A stretch of 64,000 nt of DNA from Palsa-744 sp963734815 (lineage in GTDB: Bacteria > Actinomycetota > Thermoleophilia > Solirubrobacterales > Solirubrobacteraceae): the NCBI GenBank assembly GCA_963734815.1, contig CAVTIH010000002.1, positions 1,849,294 to 1,913,293 on the forward strand. The letters are read 5' to 3'. Shown in pieces: positions 33,114 to 42,284 of the stretch. The notes under the pieces are model-generated. The model was not told the origin of the DNA and made no database searches. It worked only from the letters and a program-made list of their open reading frames with translations. Numbering within the stretch: the stretch's first letter is position 1; every line of letters starts with the position of its first letter. The position numbers and the translations under genes are program-made.

Positions 33114-34799
33114 ATGAGCTTTCGCCGGCGCGTGGTGCTGCTGGCGGCCGGCGCGGTGGCGGCGGCGATCATGATCGCGTCGGTCGTGGTGTACGTCGTG
33201 ACCGGTAACGAGTTGCGCGGGCGGGTCGACGCCAGCTTGCGTCAAAAGCTCACTCCCGGCCTGCCGCAGGCGGTGAAGATCACGACCGTGCACGTCGGCG
33301 CGGCGCAGCTTGTCAAGCTGATGCGGGAAGGCAGGCTGCCGCCGGGGGCGTCGCCGCGGATCGGCTTTGGCGGGTCGGTGGCAGGGTTCGGCCTCGCGCG
33401 CGGGAGCGCTGTCACGGCGGTGCCCGCTTGCGCGAAGGCGGTGTTGCATTCGATCAAGACCGCTTACTCGGGGGGATCTTCCGCGGCGGTTTCTCTTTCC
33501 TCCTCGGGGGAAACCCCTGCCCAGCACACCGCTCACCCGCCAAAGTGCGTGGCTCCCGTCAACCAGCTCGTGCTGCCCCCTCCGACGCCCGGCAGCGCGG
33601 TCGGGTACGTGCAGCTGTTCCAGTCCAACGGACAGGTTCTGCGCTCTGAAGCCAAGGGATCGCGGCTTCCGGTCACCGCCGCCACCCGTGCCGTGGCGGC
33701 TGGCCGGCGCGGCACGTTCTTCAGCGAAGCGACCGTCGCCGGCACGCCCGTGCGGATCCTGACCGAGCGTGCGCCCGAAGGGGGGGTGTGGCAGGTGGCG
33801 CTGCCGCTGACCGACGTGGACAGCACGCTCACGCACCTGAAGCTGGTGCTAGCGCTTGTGTGCTTGGGCGGGATCGCGCTCGCGGCGGTGCTCGGGCTGC
33901 TCGTCTCACGTACGGCGCTGATCCCTGTGCGCCGCCTGACGGGCGCCGCCGAACGTGTGGCACGCACGCAGGACCTCGGCCATCGCATCCAGGCCGGTGA
34001 GGATGACGAGCTCGGGCGACTGGCGGGGAGCTTCAACACGATGCTCGCCGCGCTCGAGCGCTCGCGCCTGGCACAGCGCCAGCTCCTCTCCGACGCCTCG
34101 CACGAGCTGCGCACGCCGCTGACCAGCGTGCAGGCCAACCTCGACGCGCTGGCGATGGGCGAGGAGTTGCCCGCGGGCGAGCGTGCGCGGGTCCTGGCCG
34201 CCGCTCAGGCGCAGCTGCGGGAGCTGACCGTACTGGTCGGCGATCTGGTTGATCTGTCCAAGACGGAGGTCGAGGAAATCGAGGTGGAGGACGTGCGCTT
34301 GGACCTTGCGGTTGCCGGCGCGCTGACGCGCGCGCGGCTGCACGCGCCGGAGTGCCGCATCGTGCTCGACGCGGAGCCCTGCCTGGTGCGCGCCGCGCCC
34401 GCGCGGTTGGAGCGGGCGATCGCCAACCTGCTCGACAACGCCTGCAAATGGAACCCGCCCGCGCCGGCTGGCGGACCCGTCGAAGTGCGCGTGTGCGATG
34501 GCGCGCTCGAGGTCCGCGACTACGGCCCGGGAATCGCCTTGGACGACCTGCCGCGAGTGTTCGACCGCTTCTACCGAGCACCCACGGCCCGAGGGCGGCC
34601 CGGGTCGGGGCTCGGGCTGGCGATTGTGCGCCAGATGGCCGAGGCTCACGGCGGCGCGGTGCACGCCGCCAACGACCCCGGTGGCGGCGCCCGCCTGACG
34701 CTCGAGCTTCCACCGCTGCAGATGACCGAGGCCGAGCTCGCCGCCGCCGAGCTGGATGCTTCGGCGAGGTCGGGTGCCGGGACGGCGGATATCGCTTAG
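33114..34799 (+). CDS. Sensor histidine kinase (MprB-like)
   Basis: 561 residues. TM1 is at ~10-30. A ~190-residue extracytoplasmic sensor domain contains three Cys and a proline-rich loop. TM2 (~242-265) leads to a HAMP domain (RRLTGAAERVARTQDL), the H-box DASHELRTPL, and an ATP domain with NLLDNACKWN, DYGPGI and GSGLGLAIV. It begins one base after the regulator stop, so the two are co-translated. The signal is unknown. Confidence 0.92.
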   Translation: MSFRRRVVLLAAGAVAAAIMIASVVVYVVTGNELRGRVDASLRQKLTPGLPQAVKITTVHVGAAQLVKLMREGRLPPGASPRIGFGGSVAGFGLARGSAVTAVPACAKAVLHSIKTAYSGGSSAAVSLSSSGETPAQHTAHPPKCVAPVNQLVLPPPTPGSAVGYVQLFQSNGQVLRSEAKGSRLPVTAATRAVAAGRRGTFFSEATVAGTPVRILTERAPEGGVWQVALPLTDVDSTLTHLKLVLALVCLGGIALAAVLGLLVSRTALIPVRRLTGAAERVARTQDLGHRIQAGEDDELGRLAGSFNTMLAALERSRLAQRQLLSDASHELRTPLTSVQANLDALAMGEELPAGERARVLAAAQAQLRELTVLVGDLVDLSKTEVEEIEVEDVRLDLAVAGALTRARLHAPECRIVLDAEPCLVRAAPARLERAIANLLDNACKWNPPAPAGGPVEVRVCDGALEVRDYGPGIALDDLPRVFDRFYRAPTARGRPGSGLGLAIVRQMAEAHGGAVHAANDPGGGARLTLELPPLQMTEAELAAAELDASARSGAGTADIA

Positions 34800-34910
34800 C
34801 AAGTTCCTCGCCCTCTCTCAGCCAATTCTCAGGTTGCATCCCGCATGATGTCGGTGCATCGCTGAGGTTGTCGAGCGCGCGGCATTACGACCGCCATCTC
34901 CCCGGAACGG

Positions 34911-34946
34911 CGAACACCCACCACCCGGGCGAACACCCACCACCCG
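34911..34946 (+). repeat. Two 17-base direct repeats before lipoprotein gene
   Basis: CGAACACCCACCACCCG occurs at 34911-34927 and 34930-34946, 19 bases apart, just upstream of the ribosome site of the gene at 34967. The spacing fits a tandem binding site for an OmpR-type regulator or a simple duplication. Confidence 0.55.
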
Positions 34947-34966
34947 AAGGTGAAGGAGACCAAGAG

Positions 34967-35635
34967 ATGACGAGAATCAACCTCAGGGTGGTCGTGCTCG
35001 CGAGCGCTGCCCTGCTCGTCGCCGGCTGCGGCGGCTCCTCGTCGAGCCCCGGTGTCGCCCACCTCTCCTCCAACACATCCAGCAACGCCGACCCGAGCGG
35101 CGGCGCCAGCAGCTCCTCCTCGCCGGAAAGCGGCCCGCCCACCCAGCAGAAGATGGTTGCCTACTCGCAGTGCATGCGCTCCCACGGCGTGCCTGAATTT
35201 CCCGAACCGACCGAAGGCCGTCTGCTCATCCACAGAGGCAACCACAACGGCCACGTGACCGGAGTCAACCCGCAGTCATCGCAGTTCCAGGCGGCGCAGA
35301 GGGTCTGCGGAAAGCTGTTGCCCAATGGCGGGGCCCCAAGCCCGGCGCAACAGGCCAAGCTGCAGGAAAGCGCACTGAAGTTCTCCCAGTGCATGCGCAC
35401 CCACGGAGTTCCCAACTTCCCCGATCCGGAAATCTCCCACAGCGGCGGCGGTGTCGGGATACGAATCGGGGGCAAGAAGGGCGGCCCGGGCGGGATCGAT
35501 CCCAACTCTCCCCAGTTCCAGGCCGCGCAGAAAGCGTGCCAATCGCTCGGGCTCGGCCCGAAGGGCGCCCCCTCGGCAGCCTCCACCAGCGGCGGGCCCC
35601 GCGGCGAAGCTGGGGCCGCGGTGGCGGTCCCGTGA
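34967..35635 (+). CDS. Lipoprotein with duplicated CMRSHGVPEFP-type repeat
   Basis: 222 residues. The lipobox is LLVAGCGG (Cys ~24), followed by a Ser/Asn/Gly linker. Two repeats have the same plan as the lipoprotein at 31706: YSQCMRSHGVPEFPEP...RVCGKLLPNGG, and FSQCMRTHGVPNFPDP...KACQSLGLG. GAAGGAGA precedes the ATG. It is encoded directly after the kinase gene and 100 bases before the MacA-like adaptor gene, so a link to the exporter is likely. The biochemical role is unknown. Confidence 0.8.
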   Translation: MTRINLRVVVLASAALLVAGCGGSSSSPGVAHLSSNTSSNADPSGGASSSSSPESGPPTQQKMVAYSQCMRSHGVPEFPEPTEGRLLIHRGNHNGHVTGVNPQSSQFQAAQRVCGKLLPNGGAPSPAQQAKLQESALKFSQCMRTHGVPNFPDPEISHSGGGVGIRIGGKKGGPGGIDPNSPQFQAAQKACQSLGLGPKGAPSAASTSGGPRGEAGAAVAVP

Positions 35636-35736
35636 TTGCGGTGGTCGGTGAGCTTCAAGCGCGTGGCCGGTCGTGCGTCGGCGATACCTTCCCGAAACCG
35701 CTGGTGTCGTAAAAGCATCCCAATGGGCGATGAGCG

Positions 35737-37350
35737 GTGAGTGATTCCATGTCCGGTGAGGCGATGTCTGTGGCTCAGCCGCCTGCGCAGGGCACCCGCG
35801 ATGCGATTCCGTTCGGCCCCTCCGGCGGGCAACCCCGGATCGACCCCCCAGTCGCTCGCGCGCGCCGCAGGATGCTCGCGGTCGTGGGGCTGGCACTGGT
35901 CGCAGCCGTCGTGCTGGTGATCGCCACGGACCCGTTTGGCGGCGCGGGGAAATCCACCGGCGGGGTCGCCGACAACGCCAGCGCCACCTCGCTGACGACG
36001 GTGAAACGGCAGTCGCTCGCGCAGCAGACGCAGGTGAGCGGCACGCTCGGCTATGCGGGCTCCTCGAGCATTCGCGTGCCGTCCGGGACCGCGCCCTCCG
36101 CCGTCCAGCAGGCCAGCCAGCAAGTCACCAGCGCCGAAACGATGCAGACCACGGCGAGGTCGACGCTGGCGACCGATACGCAGGCGCTCGCGGGCCACCA
36201 GGCGACGCTGGCGGCGGCGCGGGGGAAGGAGGGGGTGGATTGCGCGGGCGAGGGCGCCGCCGAAGCCGCCTCCGCCAGCTCCTCGCCCGGAAGCGAAAAC
36301 AGCTCGGCGGGTGCCGGCGGGAGCTCGTGCTCGAGCGACGTGCAGGCTGTGTCCGTGGCCCAGCAGAGCGCCACCGGCGCCGCCACCAAGATCATCGGCG
36401 ATCGCTCACAGGTCTCCTCGGCCGAAAAGCAACTCGCAAGCGCTCAGTCCAATCTGTCCACGGCGAGCTCCTCGGCCGCGCTCTACGGTCAGAACTCGAC
36501 CTTCACGGCGCTGCCGTCGGTCGGCCAGATCATCGGGCGCGGTCAGAGCCTGTACGAGATCGGCGGCCAACCGGTGCTGTTGCTGTACGGCTCGACGCAG
36601 CCCACGCGGGCGTTCGTCGCGGGTATGCCACCCGGGCACGACGTGGCCGAGCTGAACACGAACCTGCAGGCGCTCGGCTACGGGCAGGGGCTCGGTGGCG
36701 ACGAATTCACCGCCGCCACCGCAGCGGCGATTCGCGCGCTGCAGTCTGCGCACGGCGCCTCCGTCACCGGCGAGCTGCTGCTGGGGTCGGTCGTGTTCGA
36801 GCAGGGGACGGTGCGTGTCACGAGCGTCACCCCCACGGTCGGCTCGACCGTCATGCCCGGGCCGGTGCTCTCGATCACCTCGACCGCCCGCCAGGTCAAG
36901 ATGGCGCTCGACGCCTCCGAGCAAGGCAGCGTCAAGGTCGGCGACACGGTCACGATCACGCTGCCCGACAACCAGACCACGCCGGGGAGGATCACCTATG
37001 TCTCCAGCGTTGCCACCTCGCCGTCCTCGGGAGGCAAGGCCAGCGAAGAAGAAAGTGCCCCCACCGTCGAAGTCGACGCCACCCCCACGGACCCGGCCGC
37101 GACGGGACACCTGGACCAGGCGCCCGTGAACGTCGAGATCACGACTGAAAGCGTCGAAAACGTGCTGGCGGTGCCCGTCGATGCGCTGCTCGCGCTCGCC
37201 GGCGGCGGCTACGCGGTGGAGGTCGCCGAAGGCCGCGTGCACCAGCTCGTGGCCGTCACGGTCGGCCTGTTCGACGACGCCGAAGGTCTCGTGCAGGTGA
37301 GCGGCCGGGGCCTGTCCGCCGGCCAGCGTGTGGTGGTGCCGGCGACATGA
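35737..37350 (+). CDS. MacA/HlyD-like periplasmic adaptor with peptidoglycan-binding domain
   Basis: 537 residues. A single N-terminal TM (MLAVVGLALVAAVVLVIA, ~46-63) is followed by a beta/lipoyl-like half and a long helical hairpin rich in Gln/Ala/Ser (~120-245, interrupted by two Cys). A PG_binding_1 domain (ELNTNLQALGYGQG, AAIRALQSAHG) lies at ~305-345, and C-terminal beta-barrel and membrane-proximal domains (NVLAVPVDALLAL) end the protein. It couples an ABC exporter to the envelope. The start is GTG 35737 or ATG 35749. The stop overlaps the ATPase start (ATGA). Confidence 0.85.
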   Translation: MSDSMSGEAMSVAQPPAQGTRDAIPFGPSGGQPRIDPPVARARRRMLAVVGLALVAAVVLVIATDPFGGAGKSTGGVADNASATSLTTVKRQSLAQQTQVSGTLGYAGSSSIRVPSGTAPSAVQQASQQVTSAETMQTTARSTLATDTQALAGHQATLAAARGKEGVDCAGEGAAEAASASSSPGSENSSAGAGGSSCSSDVQAVSVAQQSATGAATKIIGDRSQVSSAEKQLASAQSNLSTASSSAALYGQNSTFTALPSVGQIIGRGQSLYEIGGQPVLLLYGSTQPTRAFVAGMPPGHDVAELNTNLQALGYGQGLGGDEFTAATAAAIRALQSAHGASVTGELLLGSVVFEQGTVRVTSVTPTVGSTVMPGPVLSITSTARQVKMALDASEQGSVKVGDTVTITLPDNQTTPGRITYVSSVATSPSSGGKASEEESAPTVEVDATPTDPAATGHLDQAPVNVEITTESVENVLAVPVDALLALAGGGYAVEVAEGRVHQLVAVTVGLFDDAEGLVQVSGRGLSAGQRVVVPAT

Positions 37351-38183
37351 CACGCGCCTCGTTCCGAGGCGGGGCATGGAGGCCCCGCCCCCACAACGCC
37401 CCTCTGACGTCACCGACGCACGTGGACGATCCCCAATGCCACCCCCAGATCGCCACCGGCGCCGTCGGCGACGAGCGGGAGCCAGTGCTCGCGCTCCACG
37501 GCGTCAGCAAGGTTTACGGCGCCGGGGCGGGCGGGGCTCCGGTGTACGCGCTGCGGGAGGTCAGCTTCGCGGTGCGCGAGGGCGAACTCGTGGCGATCGT
37601 CGGCCCGTCCGGCTCGGGCAAGACCACGCTGCTGCACGTGATGGGCACGCTTGAGCGCCCGAGCACGGGGGTGGTGTCGATCACCGGCCTCGACGCCGCA
37701 CGGCTCTCCGACCGCGAGCTGGCCACGCTGCGCGCCACGCGCATCGGCTTCGTCTTCCAGCAGTTCTTCCTGGCCGAGCACTCCACGGCGCTGGAGAACG
37801 TCGCCGACGGGCTGCTGTACGCCGGTGTCGCCGTCGTCGAGCGCCGCGAACGGGCCGCCGCGGCGCTAGCCCGGGTCGGGCTCGCCGAGCGCGCCGAGTT
37901 CCGCCCGAGCAAGCTCTCCGGCGGCGAGCGCCAGCGCGTCGCGATCGCCAGGGCCCTGGTTGGGCGCCCGGCGATCGTGCTCGCCGACGAGCCCACCGGC
38001 AACCTCGACAGCGCCTCCGGGGAGGGCGTGCTGGAGCTGCTGGAAGAGCTGGGCGCGCAGGGCGCCACGATCCTCGTGATCACCCACGACCACGACCTCG
38101 CCGCCCGCCTGCCCCGCCAGGTTCAGGTGCTCGACGGTGAGATCGTCGCCGACACCGCCGCACAGGGAGCGTTCAGCCGATGA
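37347..38183 (+). CDS. MacB/LolD-type ABC transporter ATPase
   Basis: 278 residues, including an unusual ~40-residue N-terminal extension before the canonical domain. Walker A is GPSGSGKTT, the Q-loop is FVFQQFFL, the signature is LSGGERQRVAIARAL, Walker B is IVLADEPTGNLD, and the H-loop is VITHDHD. It powers the permease at 39546. Translation is coupled at both ends: its ATG overlaps the adaptor stop, and the next gene's ATG overlaps its stop. The N-terminal extension may be an annotation artefact; a start near codon 27 would remove much of it. Confidence 0.92.
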   Translation: MTRASFRGGAWRPRPHNAPLTSPTHVDDPQCHPQIATGAVGDEREPVLALHGVSKVYGAGAGGAPVYALREVSFAVREGELVAIVGPSGSGKTTLLHVMGTLERPSTGVVSITGLDAARLSDRELATLRATRIGFVFQQFFLAEHSTALENVADGLLYAGVAVVERRERAAAALARVGLAERAEFRPSKLSGGERQRVAIARALVGRPAIVLADEPTGNLDSASGEGVLELLEELGAQGATILVITHDHDLAARLPRQVQVLDGEIVADTAAQGAFSR

Positions 38184-39538
38184 CTACGTGGCGTGCCCAC
38201 CGGCGGACCGACCGCCTCGCTGTGCTGGCCCGCGCCGCACGGACGCGGCTGCGCCGCGGCGACCGGCGCGCGGCGCTCGCGCTGATCCTCGTCACCGGCC
38301 TGGGCGCCTGGGCGGGTGCGATCGTGGGCGCACCGGCATTTGCCTCGGGGGAAATCGGCGGCTCGCCCGGCGGCGGCTCACCCGGCGGAACGGAATCATC
38401 GCCCACGGGCACGTCGAACTGCCCCTCCCCCAATCCCCCCAACCAGCTCACGCTCGTCGCGGGCACACCGCAGACCACCACGCTCGACACCGCCTTCGCG
38501 AGCGGGTTGCAGGTCGCGTTCTCCAACAGCGACGGCTGCGCCGTCACCGGCGCCGCCGGCGTCCCGGTCACGTTCAGCGCCCCCGCCGCGGGCGCCAGCG
38601 GGCGCTTCGCCGCCAGCAACTCCGACACCGTCACGGTTGGCGCCGATGCCTCCGGCACCGTCGCCGCACCGACGCTCAGTGCCAACGACGCGGCCGGCAG
38701 CTACATCGTCACTGCTAGCTCGCGGTATGGCTCGGTCCCGTTCTCGCTCACCAACACCGCCGCCGGCATGCCGGCGCGGCTCGCCGCGATCCCCCTCGAG
38801 CGCAGGTCAACCAGGGTCGGCAGCCACTTCCCGCGGCCGCTGCAGGTCAGGGTCCTGGACGCGGGCGGCAACCCGGTCGCCGGAGTTGGCGTCACGTTCA
38901 CGCTTGGGTCCGCCAGCGCCGCCAGCTGCGGCGCGAGCGCTGCCGCTGGTGCCGGCGCCGGCTTCGCCGGTGGCGGTATCCAGGCCACGGCCACCACCGA
39001 CTCAGGCGGCCTCGCCACCTCCCCGGTGTTCACCGCGAGCACCGCCGCGGGCTCGTTCGCCGCCACCGCCACCGCCTCCGTCTCGGGCGGCGGCGGCGGC
39101 GGAACGGAAAGCGCCGGCAAAGCCGCTGCGCCCAGCGTCGCGCCCGTCAGCTTCTCGCTCGTCAACCTCGCCGGCAAGCCCGCCAAGATCGCCCCCGGCG
39201 TCGGCTCCACCCAGTCCACCCCCGCGGCGACGGCGTTCCCGATCCGGCTCGCGGTCACTGTGACCGACGCCCACAAGAACCCGGTGCCGGGCGCGCTCGT
39301 GACCTTCTCCGCCCCCGCCGACGGTGCAAGCGGGCGCTTCACTCTCCAGACGCGCGGCTCCCACCGCCACCGCGCGCACGTTTCCTACGCCCACACGGTC
39401 GCTGTCAAAACCAGCGCCTGTGGGATCGCCGTGGCGCCTCCCTTCACCGCCAGCAGCCAGCCGGGCGGCTACATCGTCAAGGCCAGCGCCCAGCCCGCCA
39501 GACCGGCGGCGTTCGCGCTCGTCAACGAAGCGCCGTGA
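38180..39538 (+). CDS. Secreted Ig-like repeat protein inside an ABC operon
   Basis: 452 residues. A twin-Arg-like N-terminus and hydrophobic stretch (ALALILVTGLGAWAGAIVGAPAFA cleavage region) are followed by three bacterial Ig/invasin-like repeats. These are marked by GVPVTFSAPAAGASGRF (~118-135), GVGVTFTLG (~230) and GALVTFSAPADGASGRF (~365), with 'SYIVTAS' and 'GYIVKAS' strands closing the repeats. It is translationally coupled to the ABC ATPase and followed by the permease after 7 bases. Adhesin-like proteins are not standard MacAB components, so it may be the exported substrate or a structural partner. Confidence 0.8.
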   Translation: MTTWRAHRRTDRLAVLARAARTRLRRGDRRAALALILVTGLGAWAGAIVGAPAFASGEIGGSPGGGSPGGTESSPTGTSNCPSPNPPNQLTLVAGTPQTTTLDTAFASGLQVAFSNSDGCAVTGAAGVPVTFSAPAAGASGRFAASNSDTVTVGADASGTVAAPTLSANDAAGSYIVTASSRYGSVPFSLTNTAAGMPARLAAIPLERRSTRVGSHFPRPLQVRVLDAGGNPVAGVGVTFTLGSASAASCGASAAAGAGAGFAGGGIQATATTDSGGLATSPVFTASTAAGSFAATATASVSGGGGGGTESAGKAAAPSVAPVSFSLVNLAGKPAKIAPGVGSTQSTPAATAFPIRLAVTVTDAHKNPVPGALVTFSAPADGASGRFTLQTRGSHRHRAHVSYAHTVAVKTSACGIAVAPPFTASSQPGGYIVKASAQPARPAAFALVNEAP

Positions 39539-39545
39539 GGGCGCG

Positions 39546-40811
39546 ATGAGCCCCGCCGACGACCCCACCCGCGACTGCGCCGGCGCCGCCGGGCGGGCCC
39601 AAAACCACGCCGGCCCCGTGGACCTCACCCCACGGAGGCTGCGGGTCTCCGACCTCGCCCGCGTGGCGAGCGTGGGCCTACGCACCAGGCGGATGCGCGC
39701 GGGTCTCTCCGCGCTCGGGATCGCGATCGGGGTCGCGGCGATCGTCGCGGTGCTCGGCCTGTCCGCCTCCAGCCAGGCCGGGCTGCTCGAAGAGATCGAC
39801 AAACTGGGTACGAATCTGCTGACGGTCACCAACGGCCAGAGCTTCACCGGCAAGACCGCCGAGCTGCCGCTGGTGGCGCCGGCGATGATCGCTCGCATCT
39901 ACCCGGTCGAAAACGTAGCGGAGACCGGGAAGGTCGAAGGGAAGGTGTACCGCACCCCGCTGATCCCGGAAGTCGACACCAACGCCCTCAGCGTCGAGGC
40001 CGCCAGCCTCGATCTGCTGCACACCCTCAACGTCCAAGTCGTACAGGGCCGCTACCTGAACGCCGCCACCGCCCGCGAGCCGGTCGCGGTGCTCGGCTCG
40101 GCCGCCGCACAGCGCCTCGGCATCGACCACATCTACTCCGGCGAGCGGATCTGGGTCGCCAACCAGTGGCTCTACCTCGTTGGCATCCTCGGACCCTCCG
40201 TGCTGACGCCCGAAATCGAAAGCGCGGTGCTCGTCGGCTTCAGGGCCGCCGAACGCTACCTGCACTTCGACGGGCACCCCAACACGGTCTACGTGCGCGC
40301 CCAGAACAGCCAGGTCGCCGCCGTCCAGTCGGTGCTGGCGGCCACCGCCGACCCGGAAGCGCCCAACGAAGTCGACGTCAGCCAGCCATCCGCCACCCTC
40401 ACCGCCCGCGCCGACGCCCAAGGTGCCTTCAACGGCCTGTTCCTTGGCCTCGGCGCGGTCGCGCTGCTGGTGGGCGCCGTCGGCGTCGCCAACATCATGG
40501 TCATCTCAGTGCTCGAACGCCGCTCGGAGATCGGCCTGCGCCGTGCGCTCGGCGCCACGCGCGGGCAGATCCGCGCCCAGTTCCTCTCCGAAGCGATCCT
40601 GCTCGCGCTCGGCGGCGGCGCCGTCGGCATCGCCGCGGGGGTGCTCGCCACCGCGATCTACGCCACCACCAAGGGCTGGACGATCGTCATCCCCACCCTC
40701 GCCTGGGCCGGGGGGTTCGGGGCGGCGCTCCTGATCGGCGCCATCGCCGGGCTGGTGCCCGCGCTGCGCGCCGCCCGGCTGTCGCCCACCGAAGCGCTGC
40801 GGACGGTGTGA
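39546..40811 (+). CDS. MacB-type ABC transporter permease (FtsX fold)
   Basis: 421 residues. TM1 (~58-80: GLSALGIAIGVAAIVAVLGL) is followed by a large extracytoplasmic MacB core domain (~80-290). Three C-terminal TMs (~305-415) surround the FtsX motif VLERRSEIGLRRALGATRGQI, and the C-terminus is ARLSPTEALRTV. With the ATPase at 37347 and the adaptor at 35737 it forms a mechanotransmission-type exporter. ATG 39546 lies 7 bases after the Ig-like gene; a longer open frame upstream overlaps that gene in another frame and is rejected. Confidence 0.92.
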   Translation: MSPADDPTRDCAGAAGRAQNHAGPVDLTPRRLRVSDLARVASVGLRTRRMRAGLSALGIAIGVAAIVAVLGLSASSQAGLLEEIDKLGTNLLTVTNGQSFTGKTAELPLVAPAMIARIYPVENVAETGKVEGKVYRTPLIPEVDTNALSVEAASLDLLHTLNVQVVQGRYLNAATAREPVAVLGSAAAQRLGIDHIYSGERIWVANQWLYLVGILGPSVLTPEIESAVLVGFRAAERYLHFDGHPNTVYVRAQNSQVAAVQSVLAATADPEAPNEVDVSQPSATLTARADAQGAFNGLFLGLGAVALLVGAVGVANIMVISVLERRSEIGLRRALGATRGQIRAQFLSEAILLALGGGAVGIAAGVLATAIYATTKGWTIVIPTLAWAGGFGAALLIGAIAGLVPALRAARLSPTEALRTV

Positions 40812-40818
40812 GCGGGGA

Positions 40819-42234
40819 CTAACTCGTTGCGAGCGCCACCACCGTGTTCGGGGCAAGCGTCAGTCGTGCGATGTGTCCGCGCACGGTGACCTGTCCGGGC
40901 GCTTCGCCCGAGCTGGTGGCGCTCAGCGTCTCGGTGGTGAGGGTTCTGGCTGTGGAGAGCACCGCCACCGAGAACGGCAGCGGCTTGGCGGCGAACGAGC
41001 TGACGATCACGCTGGTGTGAGCGCCGTCGCTCACCGTGACCGCCAACATCGGTGGCTTGCGCGAACGCCCAACGGCCCGCGAGCCTCCGGCGGGCTGCCT
41101 GCGTGGGTCCCCAGCCACCCGGCTGTTCCTACCCTCAACCATCGGGCCGCTCCGATTCTCGACCACCTGGCTTGGGTCGTCCACCACCTGGCTGCCCACC
41201 GGGACCCAGCGGTGCAGGAACATCAGCGCATACCCCAGCGGGCGCATCGTCACCGTTCCGTCGGCGTTGAACACCAGCGGGTCATAGCTGGTGCCGGCCG
41301 AGTGGAAGCGCACCTGCGCAAACCCTTCCAGCAGTGCCGACATCACGAAACGCGCGGCCCACACGCCGGCCGCGGGCGTGTTCGACACGCCCGGTCGTCC
41401 GCCGCACGAGGCGCTGTTGCTCTCCGACACGATCGCCGGCCGGTGCGTGGCGAGCGCGATCCGCACCAGCCACCCATATCTCACCAGCAATCCCACACTG
41501 GCGTTGCGCCGGAGGATGCGCGCGACCGTGGTGCGCGCCGCGCCCGAGCCGCACGCGCTGGTGGGGTAGAGATGCACGCCAAACGTCGCCGGCGGGTCGG
41601 CCGCCAGCTGGGGCGCGATCCGCTTGCCCCACTGCCACCCGGCGAAGTCGGGGCCCTCGACGGGCACCGTCCCGAGCAGCGCGCGCCGCGCGTCCCATTC
41701 GCGCACATACAGCTGCGGCGTCCACGGCGGCTGGCGCAGCACCGGTACTACGAAGCCGGGTTCGTAGGGAAGGATGTGGCTGATCCCGTACAGATCGGGC
41801 TCATTGCCCAGCGAGAAGCTCAGCTGCGCCGCCGGCACCGCCTGCTCGGCGTCTGCCGCCATCGCCAGCTCTTCTGACGGGGGCGCCGTGGCGAGGTTCA
41901 GCCCCACCGTGATCGGCGCGCCGGTTTCGCGCGCCATGCACCCCAGCGTCGGCCAGAACGTGGGTGGCACGTCGTAGTGGTAGGCCGGTGTCAGCCCTGT
42001 CAGGTCCTGGGAGTCGCCGCCGATGCGCAGCGACGGCGAACCCAGCGCCTGCCACGTCGCCACCAGCGCCGGACTGGGGCATGGTCCATCCCCCAGCGCC
42101 CGCTCGAGGAGCGGGTACTCCATCGACAGCCCAAACGGGGAGCGTTCCACCGTCACCGCGCCGGCCGGCGCCGCTGCCTGCCAAACGCCCCCGAGCAGCA
42201 GGACAGCCAGTGAAGCGGCACGCCGCCAGCTCAT
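40819..42234 (-). CDS. Secreted glycoside hydrolase-like protein (GH79-like)
   Basis: About 471 residues. The signal peptide MSWRRAASLAVLLLGGVWQAAAPAGA ends near residue 26. A TIM-barrel-like domain has SLRIGGDSQD (~75-84), SFSLGNEPDLY (~165-175, with the probable acid/base Glu in NEP) and VSESNSASCGG (~275-285, probable nucleophile Glu). A C-terminal beta domain follows. The NEP and late-Glu arrangement matches clan A glucuronidase/heparanase-like GH79 proteins. It probably cleaves extracellular polysaccharide. The start at 42234 directly opens the signal peptide. It is convergent with the MacB permease and divergent from the gene at 42285. Confidence 0.75.
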   Translation of the reverse strand: MSWRRAASLAVLLLGGVWQAAAPAGAVTVERSPFGLSMEYPLLERALGDGPCPSPALVATWQALGSPSLRIGGDSQDLTGLTPAYHYDVPPTFWPTLGCMARETGAPITVGLNLATAPPSEELAMAADAEQAVPAAQLSFSLGNEPDLYGISHILPYEPGFVVPVLRQPPWTPQLYVREWDARRALLGTVPVEGPDFAGWQWGKRIAPQLAADPPATFGVHLYPTSACGSGAARTTVARILRRNASVGLLVRYGWLVRIALATHRPAIVSESNSASCGGRPGVSNTPAAGVWAARFVMSALLEGFAQVRFHSAGTSYDPLVFNADGTVTMRPLGYALMFLHRWVPVGSQVVDDPSQVVENRSGPMVEGRNSRVAGDPRRQPAGGSRAVGRSRKPPMLAVTVSDGAHTSVIVSSFAAKPLPFSVAVLSTARTLTTETLSATSSGEAPGQVTVRGHIARLTLAPNTVVALATS

Positions 42235-42284
42235 CGCTGCGATGATACGCGCCGAGTCCGGGGGGGACGCCGGTAGGGCGGCGG

